From contig NZ_CP006720.1 in the NCBI RefSeq assembly GCF_000565195.1, forward strand, positions 434,001-498,000: a stretch of 64,000 nt of DNA, read 5' to 3'. Below the pieces are notes generated by a model. It saw only the letters and a list, made by a program, of their open reading frames with translations, did not search any database and was not told where the DNA came from. The position numbers and the translations under genes were made by a program. Position 1 is the stretch's first letter; every line of letters begins with the position of its first letter. Shown here piece after piece: positions 23,351-34,820 of this stretch. This DNA is from Spiroplasma mirum ATCC 29335 (lineage in GTDB: Bacteria; Bacillota_I; Bacilli_A; Mycoplasmatales; Mycoplasmataceae).

Positions 23351-23647
23351 ATGGAAAATACAGAAAAATTCCGTCGACAAACAGCCGATTATATCATTAA
23401 AATGATCAGATTAAAAACCATTGATTTTAAGTTAGCTAATCCCAATATTAGCGAAGTTGATGTTGCTAATTACTTTTTAAAAGTTATTTTGGCTGATAAG
23501 AAAGTGATTGATGTTAGCGACAGCGCCTATTATATTTTTAATATTAAAATGAACCGCATTATTGAATTTATGAATAATGAAAAAATCATTAATCAAGATG
23601 TAAAGTTAGATGATTTTAAAGATATGTTTACTAATAAAAAAGGTTAA
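23351..23647 (+). CDS. 98-residue hypothetical protein
   Basis: ATG follows AAGGTGGAG. The product is soluble, predicted helical and charged, with no motif I recognise. It has its own upstream TATAAT-like box and is 46 bases before secDF, so the two may share a transcript. It could be a small regulatory or structural protein. Confidence 0.65.
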   Translation: MENTEKFRRQTADYIIKMIRLKTIDFKLANPNISEVDVANYFLKVILADKKVIDVSDSAYYIFNIKMNRIIEFMNNEKIINQDVKLDDFKDMFTNKKG

Positions 23648-23693
23648 AACAAGAAATATATGGATAATGATAAGAATATAGAGTGGTGTTATT

Positions 23694-26600
23694 GTGAAAG
23701 AAAAACAACAAGTAAAGACAATAAAAAAACCAGTTAATAGAAAGGTTTTAACAAAATTAATTGTTAGAATTTTTGTCTTATTAATTTTAACGTGTGCCAT
23801 GATCGTAGGAGCCGTTTTTTCAGGTGAAAATTTTTCTTATTCTTATAAATTAGGAATTGCTTATTCGGGAGGCTATCAAGTTCAAATTAATGTTTTTGAT
23901 ACCACTGTTGAAAATCCCGATGGAACCCCCAACGGAGATAATAAAAAAGGGCTAGATTTATTACGCAACAAACTTGACCCGTTAAATAATTCTAACTTAT
24001 ACTTGCAAACATTAGGACATAATGGGTTAGAATTAATTGCTGGGAAGGATTTATTTAAGTCTTATGCTGATTTAAAAACTGATATTCAACGGTTAGGGGC
24101 CATTTATTTAATGAAAGGGAATGGCACCGATTTATTGGTTAGTGATAAAGAACGTACACCGTTAAGTAATGTTATTTCGGGAGCAGAAGCTGGGATTGAT
24201 AAAATTCGTCATCCGATTATTAATTTAAATATTAAAGACCAGGCTAAATGAGATGCTATTATTAAAAGCTTAACTCCAAGTCAAGGTTCACCCGAACCAT
24301 TATACATTTGAACGGATATTGGCCAATTTATCGATGAATTGCGCCATGATACTGATAATATTCAAGCGATTGCTACTAATTTTAATGTTAACATTTTACC
24401 CAACCTAAGCGGAACTGATAATATCAATGTTCGTAGTATTTTTGATGTTAGTTACAAAGATGCTGGGCAAGGGGGAATTATTGTTTATCGAAACTTACTA
24501 GATTTAGCAACTAGTGGAATGAGTCATCCTGAATTAGTTAAAGTAATGCAAGAAGATAGTTTCCGCTTTACCACTGTTTCCTTAGGCAAACTAGTAATTG
24601 ATCCCAATGATAAGAAAGCAATTAAAAATCAATACATTGACCCGTTACGAAAATATTTAACTGGAATTGTCAACTATACTCCGCAATTAAAAGATAAATA
24701 TAAAAAATACATTATTAACTATAATGCCATTAATAAAGGAGCAACACCAGGCTTAAATTCAAACCAAATTGCGACTTCGACTGATACCGAAGCACGAACA
24801 ATTAGCAACTTGGTTAATGGGGGGCTAAGTGGTTTAAAATTTGTTGTTCGGGGTCATACCACAATTCCGCCGGTTGTTTCGCGCAACATTTTAAATGTTT
24901 CAATGATTGTGTTAGGAATTATTGCTGCTGCGATTTGTGTTTATTTATTAATTTACTATCGTTTGTTTGGTTTTGTGGCAATTCTAACCTTAGCCTTTAC
25001 TATTATTTTAACTTTATATTTCTCATCTTTATTAGGAGTCCAAATTTCTCCGGAAAGTATCACCGCTGTTATAATTGCCTTTGGAATCGCTTTAGAAGGA
25101 AATCTCTTGTTATTTTCGCGTTATAAGCGTGAGCGATATCAAAATGGCTTGCCTTATGAGCCAGCGATGAAAATTGCCAATAAACAAACGGTTGCTGTTT
25201 TTGTGGATGCCTTAGTTGTTTTATTAGTATTAGGATTATCATTATTCTGAGCAGGAACTAACAATATTAAATCATTTGCCACAATCTTATTAGTTGCCTT
25301 AATAATTTCGTTAGTAATGGTCTTTGCTGTGGCTCGTATTATGTACTGGATTATTATTAAACTTCGTTGACAAGAAAAAGTAACATGGTTAGATATTCCC
25401 CGCTTTTCATTGTTGACTTATTTCCAACAAAAAAAACATACGCACCAAGTGGTAAATGGGGAAGGCCAATTACTAAGTGATTGTTTCTTTGCCTTACCAA
25501 CAACCGATGTTAACGAAGCAACTCCAAGTGAGTCAGACCAACCCAAAAAACCTCACAAGTTAAGATTCAAACCAAAATTTTCATTATATAATATTACTAA
25601 ATATTCACCAATTGTGGGAATTATCTTAATTATCATTGCATTAATTATTGGGTTTGCCGGAAAAGCAAATATTGATAGTACGATTAAACCGGGAACTAAT
25701 ATTACCGTCGCTAGTGATATTTGACGTCATCGCGATGATGCCGCTGCGGAAATTCAAGAGATGACTCAAGAATTAAAACATTTACAAGCAACGCGTGGTT
25801 ATAATTTTAGTTTTAATTTATATGTCATTAAAGCCGATGATATGTCAATGGGCCAACAATTATTAGTTATTAGTACTAATATTTCTGGAAGTAATTTTGC
25901 CCGCGAATTACTATCATCAATTGCGGGATATTATGGACTAACTCCCGAGGATCCGGTCTTTAAATTAGAAAAAACATCACCGGTGATGGAAACCTACATT
26001 TTAAAAACTGCGGGGATTAGTTTAGCAATTGGAATTGCTTGCATCTTTGTTTATACATTATTCCGATTAGACTGAGCACAATTTATTGGAATTTTATTTG
26101 CGGCTGTCTTTACCTTAGCAGTTAGTGTTTCAATTATAGTAATTGCCCATATTCTCTTAACCTTTGAAATGAGTATTGCCTTTATTGCGATCTTTGGTTT
26201 TGCATGAGCGATGGGAGCGATTGTAATGGCCTGGGCAAAACAAAACAAAAAACTGGTTAATATTAAAGAATATGAAACTTTCTTTACATATATGAGTGAG
26301 CACCGTGCCCAAGTCCGCCGTTTGCGCCGGGCGAAAAAAGTTTACATGCAAGAAGAAATTAAAAAATTAATGATTGCCAACCTGAATTTAAAACAAAAAG
26401 AAGTGAAGAAAGAATTTGCTGAACATCTAAAAACCCAATGAAAAATTGCGAAAGATTTAGCAGCTAAAAATAAAAAAGAAATTAAATTAATTAATAAAGA
26501 ATTTCGTAAGTATAATTATACGCATAACTTTTTACAAAAAATTGCTAATTTAACAATTAAACAAATGCTACGTCATTGTTTAACCCTAGGAGCCATATTT

Positions 26601-26828
26601 ACAATTATTTTAATTATCTTATCTGCCTTTTCGGGAAGTGTCTTTGGTTTTAACATTACTGTTTTCATTGGTTTAGCAATTGGGATGTTTAGTGTGTTAT
26701 TCTTGGCGATTCCTATTTGAGTAGCGTTAGAAAAATATCGGGCATTAAATAAAATCCGGGTTAAAAATTATTTAGACTCGCAGCGAGTTGAAATTGATGA
26801 ACAAATTGTTGCTGGTGTTAATGACTAG
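23694..26828 (+). CDS. secDF: Fused SecDF protein-export subunit
   Basis: The protein has 1044 residues, starting at GTG 23694. It combines SecD and SecF in one chain. The SecD half has TM1 at about 23-43 and a large extracytoplasmic P1-type loop. Its membrane bundle (about 400-560) contains SPESITAVIIAFGIALEGNLLLFSRYKRE, with a Glu where the family has the proton-relay Asp/Glu region. The SecF half starts about 640 (YSPIVGIILIIIALIIGFAGK) and has a second bundle (about 780-850) and a basic cytosolic stretch (about 865-925). It then adds two further hydrophobic segments. SecDF uses the proton gradient to pull exported chains through SecYEG. Several Trp are TGA. apt follows 18 bases later. Confidence 0.9.
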
Positions 26829-26846
26829 CAAAAGGAGAGCAGAACA

Positions 26847-27359
26847 ATGAATTTAAAGAAATATATTATTGATATCCCTGATTTTCCACAGCAAGGAATT
26901 ATTTTCAAAGATATTACGCCATTATTAAATAATGCCGCCGCTTTTAAAACAGTAATTGATGAGATGGTTACTTATGCTCACGAAGTGGGCGCAACTGTTA
27001 TTTTAGCACCTGAAGCGCGTGGGTTCTTATTTGGACCGGCTGTTAGTTATGCCGCGAATTTACGATTTATTCCCGTTCGCAAACCCGATAAATTACCACG
27101 CGCAACAGTGAAAACCGAGTATGCTTTAGAATACGGAACTAATACTTTAGAAATTCATACGGGGGATTTACAACCTAATGATAAAGTATTAATTATTGAT
27201 GATGTATTAGCAACCGGGGGAACAGCTAAAGCAATTTGTGAGTTAGTAACTGACCAACAAGCGCAAGTGGTTGGAATGATGTTTTTAATTAACTTAACTT
27301 TCTTAAAAGGTAGTAACCAATTAAAAGATTATCCCCACCGCGCTATTATTGAATATTAA
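26847..27359 (+). CDS. apt: Adenine phosphoribosyltransferase
   Basis: The protein has 170 residues, the standard Apt length, and an AAAGGAG site. FPQQGIIFKDITPLL is the conserved start. APEARGFLFGPAVSYA carries the purine-site Arg, and VLIIDDVLATGGTAKA is the PRPP-binding loop. It converts adenine and PRPP to AMP in purine salvage, which mollicutes need because they lack de novo synthesis. It sits between secDF and relA, a pairing (apt-relA) common in Firmicutes and mollicutes. Confidence 0.96.
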   Translation: MNLKKYIIDIPDFPQQGIIFKDITPLLNNAAAFKTVIDEMVTYAHEVGATVILAPEARGFLFGPAVSYAANLRFIPVRKPDKLPRATVKTEYALEYGTNTLEIHTGDLQPNDKVLIIDDVLATGGTAKAICELVTDQQAQVVGMMFLINLTFLKGSNQLKDYPHRAIIEY

Positions 27360-27411
27360 TTAATTAAATTATATAATTATAGACGCAAAGATAAAAAAGG
27401 ATGTGTTTATA

Positions 27412-29187
27412 ATGGATGAACAAATAAAATTTGCCACGGTGTTAGATCAAATTAAATTATACATTAAGGATCATAACACCTTAGCAGAAATTGAAAAAGC
27501 ATACCACTATACGAGTGAGAAACACGAAGGTCAAACTCGCAAAAGTGGGACGCCTTATATTATTCATCCCTTATGAACCACCTTTTTTTTAGCGCAGTGA
27601 AGAATGGGGCCTAAAACATTAATTGCTGGGTTGTTGCATGATGTTTTAGAAGATACCCCTGCTACTTTTGAAGAAGTTGAAAAATTATTCGGGAAAGAAA
27701 TTGCGGATTTAGTGGAAGCCGTTACGAAAGTTAGTTATTTTGCCAAAGAAAACCGTACCCAAATTAAAGCACAGTATTTACGAAAATTATACTTATCAAT
27801 GGCCAAAGATATTCGGGTTATTATTATTAAATTAGCAGATCGTTTACATAATTTAAAAACAATTAGTTATTTATCTCAGGAAAAACAACAAATTATTGCC
27901 AAGGAAAGTTTAGAAATTTATTCAGCAATTGCACACCGGATTGGAATGAAGGCAGTTAAATCACAAATTGAAGATTTATCCTTTAAAATTATGAACCCTA
28001 CGCAGTATACCAAAATTGTCCACTTGTTAGAATGGAGTAATAAAGAACGCGAATCTAAAATGGCCCAGAAAATTACCGAAATTAAAAATATTTTAATTAA
28101 TGAAAAGGGGATGGACGTTCGTATTTTTGGACGGAACAAATCAATTTATTCAATCTACCGGAAAATGAACCAGTTTGGAAAAGATTTTGATGATATTCAT
28201 GATATTTTAGCGGTGCGGATTATTACCCATTCTGTTGATAATTGTTATAAGGTGTTAGGTTATATTCACCAACACTTTACTCCACTTAATAACCGTTTTA
28301 AGGATTATATTGCAACGCCTAAAAATAATTTATACCAATCATTACACACCACAATTGTTGCTAGTGATGGGACGATTTTTGAAGTACAAATTCGTACGGA
28401 AGAAATGGATGAAATTGCCGAACAAGGAGTGGCGGCCCACTGACGATACAAAGAAGGCGAAAATTATGATGTTGCAAAAAAACAAAAAGATATTGATGAA
28501 CGACTAGACATCTTTAAACGGATCTTAGATTTAGAAAATATTACGGTCCAAGAACGGGATGAAATTCAACAAGAAGCCTATCGTTCGGATCAACTAATGG
28601 AAGAAATCATTCAGAATGATATTTTTTCTTCGTTAGTTTATGTGTTAACTCCGAATGGAAAAGTTGTGACCCTGCCATTTGGATCAACAGTGTTAGATTT
28701 TGCCTACAAGATTCACTCGGAAATTGGAGAAAAAACGATTGGGGCTAAAATTAATGGATTCTTTTCGCCAATAGCAACAGTATTAAAATCGGGGGATGTC
28801 GTCGATATTAAAACATCACCATCCCAGAAACCAAACCATTCATGGTTAGTAATTGCTAAAACTTCATCAGCGCGTCAGAAAATTAAAAAATATTTAAAAC
28901 GCGAAATTGCCGAAACAACTGGAGATACTAAATCAGCTAATTTAGAAAAGATTAAGAAAGTCAAAGCTAACATTGAAGACTACATTGCGAAAAAAGATTT
29001 TAAATGAAAACTCCTTGATTCAGAAGGGCAGCAAAAACGCTTAGAAGCTATTAATTATCATAACATTGAAGATTTCTTGTTAGATGTCGCTAATGATGAA
29101 TATTCAATTGAAGAAGCCGTTAACTTAATTTACTTAGATAATGAAACAAGTCAAAATGAAAAAATCTTAAAAAAAACTGCAAGATAA
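27412..29187 (+). CDS. relA: RelA/SpoT (p)ppGpp synthetase/hydrolase, frameshifted after the TGS domain
   Basis: The open frame encodes 591 residues. The HD hydrolase has its metal motif (YIIHPLW, LLHDVLEDT, KLADRLHNLKT). The synthetase carries FGRNKSIYSIYRKM, DILAVRII, RFKDYIATPKNNLYQSLHTT and QIRTEEMDEIAEQGVAAHW. The TGS domain is about 400-460 (VLTPNGKVVTLPFGSTVLDF). In an A8 run at 29169-29176 the frame shifts and ends at TAA 29185. One A fewer would join it to the ACT region that follows. Catalytic parts are therefore complete but the C-terminal regulatory end is detached. Confidence 0.85.
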
Positions 29188-29662
29188 ACAATATAAAAAA
29201 TCCCAGTTAAAAGATGACATTATTGTGCAAGGAGTTACCAGCATTAAGGTTGTGATTTCCCAATGTTGTTTACCAATTCCGTATGAAGATATTGTTGGTT
29301 ATGTTTCAAAAGCAGAGGGAATTAAAGTTCACTTGCGTACCTGCAAAAATATTCAGACTGCTGAAAAACAAGAACGACAAGTAGAAGTTAGTTGAAACGA
29401 AAGTGTTTCTAAAAATAAACAATATGATTGCGCAATTAAAATTGAAGCCATTGATCGCCCGGCTTTATTAGTAGATGTGACAAAAATTTTAAGTCATTTA
29501 AACGCCGCAATTCAAATGATTAATGCTCATAGTGTACCATCTTTAATGACAACTAACATTAAATTAATTATTAAAGTTGCGAATGTTGATAAACTAAATC
29601 AGGTGAAGTCTTCCTTATTATCAATACCTGATATTAAAGCAGTGGAAAGAATTATAATGTAG
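29168..29662 (+). pseudogene. relA: Out-of-frame C-terminal (zinc-finger/ACT) part of relA
   Basis: In the +1 frame relative to the preceding relA reading frame, the sequence continues as LQDKQYKKSQLKDDIIVQGV. Next comes VVISQCCLPIPYEDIVGYVS, the conserved Cys-Cys-Pro motif of the RelA C-terminus. It ends with an ACT domain (DCAIKIEAIDRPALLVDVTK) to TAG 29660. It has no start of its own that I would trust. It joins relA if the A8 run loses one base, by error correction or transcript slippage. Confidence 0.75.
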
Positions 29663-29781
29663 ATTACGGAACTTTTAAAGTTAGTCTTAATTTCATTAAC
29701 TTTTTTTGGTATAATTAAAACAATGGAAAACTTTTGCTTATCAAAAATTATTTTACATAGAACACAATAGGAGGACTTTTA

Positions 29782-31005
29782 ATGGCGTTAACATCTTGAT
29801 TAAAATTTGGGGCAATTTGAGCTATCTTTGTGATTTTTGTCATTATAGGAATTGCAGTTACACCAAGTTTAAATAATCAAGTGGGTGCAATTAAAAACAA
29901 TATTATTACTAATTTGAGTATTGAAGGGATGATAAACAACCCTTTACCAAATATTAAAGCTAATAGTGCTTATAATCTTTTAAACTTTTTATTGTCGTAC
30001 GCTTCATTTCAAGGAATTTTTGCATTAGATGGATTTAGTTTATTTAAATTTTGAGCTTTAGATTTATATATTTTCTTACCAATCTTTGGAATTATTTCGG
30101 CGGGAACCGGGTTATTTGTTTTAATATTATTATTGAACGTTAAGAGTCCCCACTGAAAATGAAATATCCGCTTAAAAGTTGGAAAACTTTGTTTATGAAT
30201 CGGCGCTGTTTCTTGTTATATTGCTTTATTTTTAGGATTATTTTTAATTTCAATTACGGATAATTCCCACACAGTTAATGGCTATAAAGAAATTTGGTAT
30301 GGAACAAATATTGATGATGGGGTAATCCATTGAACGAACGGACAACCTTATCAACCAAATGTTTTTTCAATTTTTGGAATTATTATGAACCAAGATGGTC
30401 TGGATGGAATTTTTAACTTAGCAAATGGTACCATTAAAGCGGGGGCAATTTTTTTAGTATTTTTAAACCCAATTAGTTTGATGTTATTAGTTATTGGTCT
30501 TGCCTTACGAATGGCCATTAGCATCTTAATGCCATCTTCTTCATCATACTGAGGAAATAATCAATTCTTAGCATGGCTACGATTTATTAACATTTCAACC
30601 AAAAAAGAACTGCGTGCGCGCATGCGTTCAAACATTGGAATGATTGTTTTAGGAATTGGGTTTGCTGTTATTATGATCTTTCCCGCCTTTATATCTACAA
30701 AAAAGTATGTCGCAACAAATTACATTTTATTGGTTATTTCAATTTTACTAATGGCAATTAGTTTAATTCCAATTTACTTTATGTGATACCGCTTATCGCA
30801 ATTACAGCAATTTTCTTATAATTTATTAATGTTTTTACAAATGCTAATTTGGTTAGTTATTGGGTTAATTTGGCAAATCTTAATGTGAACAGAATTTAAA
30901 GCGTTCTTCCAATTTCCAGCCTATGTCCCAATTATTACAATTTTCTTTTTTGTTAATATTTTAATTATTTCTTTTGCAATGTTAGTTAAAGGATACCGAT
31001 CATAG
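29782..31005 (+). CDS. Multi-pass membrane protein, unknown
   Basis: The protein has 407 residues and starts at ATG after a strong AGGAGG. About nine hydrophobic segments are visible. The first lies at the N-terminus (FGAIWAIFVIFVIIGIAV), with others near 93-115, 135-158, 225-245, 285-305, 312-332, 345-370 and 378-400. A polar extracytoplasmic-looking loop with Gly, Asn and Tyr lies at about 160-205. Six or more Trp are TGA. A TATAAT lies about 70 bases upstream. No family is recognised, and the gene downstream (31050) is probably in the same operon. Confidence 0.75.
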
Positions 31006-31049
31006 TTAATAAATAGTAGTGGTGACTGTTAACCAGGAGGACTTGGGTA

Positions 31050-31535
31050 ATGTTTGATAAATTTTCTTATTATAATTGAGCAAATAATAAGTGAGCGCGA
31101 AGATGGATGATTGAACCAGAGTATCATAAAATGCTAAAGTTAAAAGCCCAGGTTCATTATGTCCCATTATGACAACCACAAGAAGTTATTGTTGATTTGA
31201 ACACTCACCATTTGGTTATCCCGGCCAACCTTGCTAATCTGGTGCAAAAATACCAGTTGCCAAAAACCAACTATTATTTATTTAAATACCATAATATCGC
31301 TAATTTATTATTAGAAAGTAATTATATTATTAGCAACTATTCAAAAATGATTGAAGCTAAGTTAACAAATGATTTTGTTTCATTAAAATGATCGCAAACG
31401 TATGGGGCATATTTTTTTAAAAAAATTACTAATTATATTTTGAAAGAAGACCAGACGTTAGAATTTTATCGGGATACTAAAAAACGGGTGCAAAAAATTA
31501 ATTATTTAATTGCTAATCCTAAACAGAACCTTTAG
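31050..31535 (+). CDS. 161-residue hypothetical protein
   Basis: ATG follows CAGGAGG. The product is soluble, basic and rich in Asn, Tyr, Leu and Lys, with tryptophans near the start (YYNWANNKWARRWM) that are mostly TGA. No motif is recognised. It lies 44 bases after the membrane protein gene, in the same direction. Confidence 0.6.
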
Positions 31536-31686
31536 GATTTTTTCATTTTTTAGAAAAATATTATTTTATCTTTAAACAGTTTAAATGTTAAAATTTTGTT
31601 ATATATAATTTATTAATAATAACATTTTGATATTTTTGCCGGTGCTAAAAAATTATAGTGTAAAAAGAATAATGAGGAGACAAAAA

Positions 31687-32600
31687 ATGAAAAAAGATAA
31701 AGGTAATGAATTTATTAATAATTATTATCAACCACATTTACCACCGCAACAACCCCAACCGAATAATTCCCCAGCAACAGGGCAAAATTATTCGCAACCA
31801 CTTAATCAAGTTAATAACCCGAACTTAGTGCAACCACCGTTAGGGTTTGCTAATAATAATGAAATAAAAGATAAAATTCCGGGTTTTATTAAACAAAAGA
31901 TAATTTGAGAAAAATTTCGTGCTAGTTGTTATCTTTTATTTGGTTTGGTAAGAATTATTATTTTAGCATTTTTTATTACAATTTATTATGTTGCAAAAAG
32001 TAAATAAAGGTTATTTTTCTAATTCACAGCAAAAATTATCTGATTTAATCCCCTGGGGATTAAATTTGCGGAGGCATCTTTTGTCAATATTAAAATTAAA
32101 GTACAATTAATACCATATCCATATTTACTAATTCCTTTATTAATTTTAGCTGTTGGGATTTTCTTTTATGGTTGTTTTGAACTATCAACTATTCGTGGGG
32201 AAGTTAAAAGATATTATCAACAACTTCAAACCGGTCATGAAACTATTTCTAATTTTGTTTTTAGTATTTATAAAAAAAGTATTGTGCGTAAAATTATTAT
32301 CAATTGGTTAGCAACATTAATTTACTTATTAGGGTTAATTTCCTTAGGATTTTAATTGCTCTACAACATGTTTACGACATTGGCAAGAAAGAATTTATTT
32401 TAGGATTTTGAAAACTTGGTAATGTTAAAAATTTAAAAACTAAAATTACTGTTACTAGTATCGTTTTATTAATCAGTCTTGGGGTTCACATTTTATCTTT
32501 ACTATTAGCTAAAAGAACAAGCGGTCAAATTATTTGCTATTATGGTTATGATATTATTTCTTTTGAAGAAATGCGTTATTTAAAACGAAAAACTAATTAA
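31687..32600 (+). pseudogene. Broken membrane protein gene with Pro/Gln/Asn-rich head
   Basis: ATG after GAGGAG starts a 106-residue frame: a Pro/Gln/Asn-rich N-terminus (YYQPHLPPQQPQPNN), then a membrane helix (LFGLVRIIILAFFITIYYV), then TAA at 32005. The protein evidently continued. In other frames follow PYLLIPLLILAVGIFFYGCF, TIRGEVKRYYQQLQTGHE, WLATLIYLLGLISLGF and ITVTSIVLLISLGVHILSLL, ending at TAA 32598. At least three frame breaks separate them. I recognise no named family. Confidence 0.7.
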
Positions 32601-32740
32601 ATTTGTTTTTTAATTTTTTTATTGATTATTACTATAATTATTATTGCATTAGTGATATTATTACGTAAACTACACCTAAAAAAGTAATAAAACATTTTTG
32701 TGACCATGACAACATTAGAAAAAAGAAATGAAGGTAAAAA

Positions 32741-33541
32741 ATGAAAATAAGAATTGATCAGTTACTAGTTAATAAAAAATTAGCTCCTTCGCGAGAAAAA
32801 GCCAAGGCGCTAATTTTAAGTAATAATGTGTTAGTTAATAATGAACCAATTCTAAAGGCTGGCACATTAGTTAATGAAAATGATGACATTAAAATTCGGG
32901 GAAATGAATTAAAATATGTTTCGCGAGCTGGTTATAAATTAGAAAAAGCGCTTCTCACATTTCAAATTCCCTTGCGGGGATTAGTTTGTTTGGATATTGG
33001 TGCATCTACTGGGGGGTTTACTGATTGTTTGTTGCAAAATGATGCGAAAAAAGTGTATGCTGTCGATGTTGGAAGCAACCAATTAGTTTGAAAATTACGC
33101 AGTGATCAGCGGGTTGTTAGTTTGGAAAAAACTAATTTTCGTTATGCGAGCAAAGAACTGTTTACAGATGACATTCAATTTGCTTGTTGTGATGTTTCTT
33201 TTATTTCATTAGATAAAATTATCCCGGTTTTAAAAGAAATTTTATTACCAAATCATTATGTGGTTTTATTAATTAAACCACAGTTTGAAACTACCCGCGA
33301 AAATGTTAATAAGGGAAAAATAAACCGCCAGGAAATTCATTATGAAGTTATTAAAAAAATTATGACATTAAGTTTACAAAATAATTTTAGTTTTTTAGAT
33401 CTTGATTATTCACCAATCACCGGAAATAAAAAAGCAAACATTGAATTTATTTGTTTATTACAACAAACTTCAACACCAATTAATAACATAACTGACCAAA
33501 AAGTGCAGGAAGTTATTGCAACTGCTTGAAATAATTTATAA
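32741..33541 (+). CDS. tlyA: TlyA-type rRNA 2'-O-methyltransferase
   Basis: The protein has 266 residues. An S4 RNA-binding domain (about 1-60, starting MKIRIDQLLVNKKLAPSREK) precedes an FtsJ-like methyltransferase. SRAGYKLEKAL carries the first catalytic Lys, LDIGASTGGFTDCLL binds S-adenosylmethionine, and VVLLIKPQFE and ANIEFI carry the remaining catalytic Lys and Glu. Known members methylate 16S and 23S rRNA; the older name is haemolysin A. One tryptophan near the end is TGA. Confidence 0.9.
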
Positions 33542-33621
33542 AATAAAAATATTAGAATTTAAATTCTGATAAAATATTAAAAACAAGTTATAATACAATT
33601 ATAGAAAAGGAAAGTGAAAAA

Positions 33622-34122
33622 ATGGCTCTGAAAACTATGCAAGGTGATGTTTATACATTACTTCCTAAAAACCATATAAAAGTTGGGGATAAATTAACTT
33701 TTAAAGCAGATACTACGAAATTTGAAGATTTTAATTTGACTGATGTTAAGAAAAAATACAAACTAATTTCCGCAGTTCCCAGCATTGACACTAGCGTTTG
33801 TATGTTACAAACTCGAGAATTTAATAATAAATTAGTTAGCAAATATCCTGATGTGCAGTTAATTACAATATCACGTGATCTTCCGTTTGCCTTAACCAGA
33901 GGTTGTGAATCTTTTTTAAATCCAAATCATATTTTATTATCTGATACTAACTATCGAGATTTTGGTAATAAAACTAATTTATATTTTGATTTTAATAACT
34001 TATTAGCTCGTAGTGTCATTGTTTTAAATGAAAATAATGAGGTTATTTATTTACAAATTTCAAACCCTGTTAGTTCTGAACCAAATTATCAAGAGGTTTA
34101 TACATTATTAGATAAATTATAA
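33622..34122 (+). CDS. tpx: Thiol peroxidase (Tpx)
   Basis: The protein has 166 residues, the normal Tpx length. SAVPSIDTSVCMLQTREFN holds the peroxidatic Cys60, and TRGCESF holds the resolving Cys95, spaced as in known atypical 2-Cys Tpx. It reduces peroxides using thioredoxin. The ribosome site is AAAGGAAAG. Its own terminator follows, so it is a single-gene unit. Confidence 0.92.
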   Translation: MALKTMQGDVYTLLPKNHIKVGDKLTFKADTTKFEDFNLTDVKKKYKLISAVPSIDTSVCMLQTREFNNKLVSKYPDVQLITISRDLPFALTRGCESFLNPNHILLSDTNYRDFGNKTNLYFDFNNLLARSVIVLNENNEVIYLQISNPVSSEPNYQEVYTLLDKL

Positions 34123-34130
34123 AAAATTGA

Positions 34131-34164
34131 AATGATATTTTAAATTACTAAAATATCATTTTTT
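34131..34164 (+). terminator. Terminator after tpx
   Basis: A 12-bp stem (AATGATATTTTA with TAAAATATCATT) is followed by a T-run. Confidence 0.8.
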
Positions 34165-34183
34165 ATTAAAGGAGGCTTTTACT

Positions 34184-34820
34184 ATTAATAATTTTCTAGA
34201 TTATAAAAATATTAAATCAGATTTAAAAGAACTAAATCTGAAGTTTAAAATTGCAATTATCATCATTGCTTTTGTAACATTAGTGCTATAATTTATTGAT
34301 TTTAATTATTTTTTCAATAATTCTTCTTCATGATTTGTAATTAGTGGCACGATTGCTAATCATACGTCTGGGTGAAAAATTGTCTTATTATCACTAAGTG
34401 GGATTGCTAGTTTTACGGGGATTATTTGTATTTTTTTAATTGCCTTTGGGCGCTTATCAAATTTTTTCTGGGGAACAATTAATGTGATTATTTATGGGTT
34501 ATTTGCCTTTGCCTGAGGTTATAATGGTACCGCACAATTAAACATCTTTTTCTTTTTACCTTTTCAAATTATTGGTTGGTACCACTGACAAAAACGAATA
34601 GGGGTTTGGGAAACCGAAGTAAAAATGTGGGAATGACGATGATACTATGTTCTCGTGGGGGCAATTATTATTGGGATCATAATTTCTGTTATTTTTTATT
34701 TTGAAATTCCCTGGTTGTTAAAACTAATTACTGGGCAGTATGACTATGATAATCAAGTAGCACCCCATTTATTAGACACTTTAAATACCGGTTTAAGTAT
34801 TATAGTTTTAATTATGGTAA
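34184..34820 (+). pseudogene. pnuC: pnuC (nicotinamide riboside/NMN transporter) 5' remnant
   Basis: GGAGG stands before ATTAATAATTTT, where a start ATG would be expected; the codon is ATT. The frame reads FLDYKNIKSDLKELNLKFK, hits TAA at 34289, and continues in the same frame through SNFFWGTINVIIYGLFAFAWGY and LNIFFFLPFQIIGWYHWQKR. That is the conserved PnuC core. It continues into FEIPWLLKLITGQ and LNTGLSIIVLIM, then passes in frame into MATE sequence. The last PnuC helices are missing. Confidence 0.72.

Noticed and set aside
29167-29187. Programmed ribosomal frameshift in relA (A AAA AAC-like heptamer)
   Set aside because: The downstream part is in the +1 frame, not -1, so the classic slippery heptamer does not give the right product. 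I keep only slippage, mutation or error as options.
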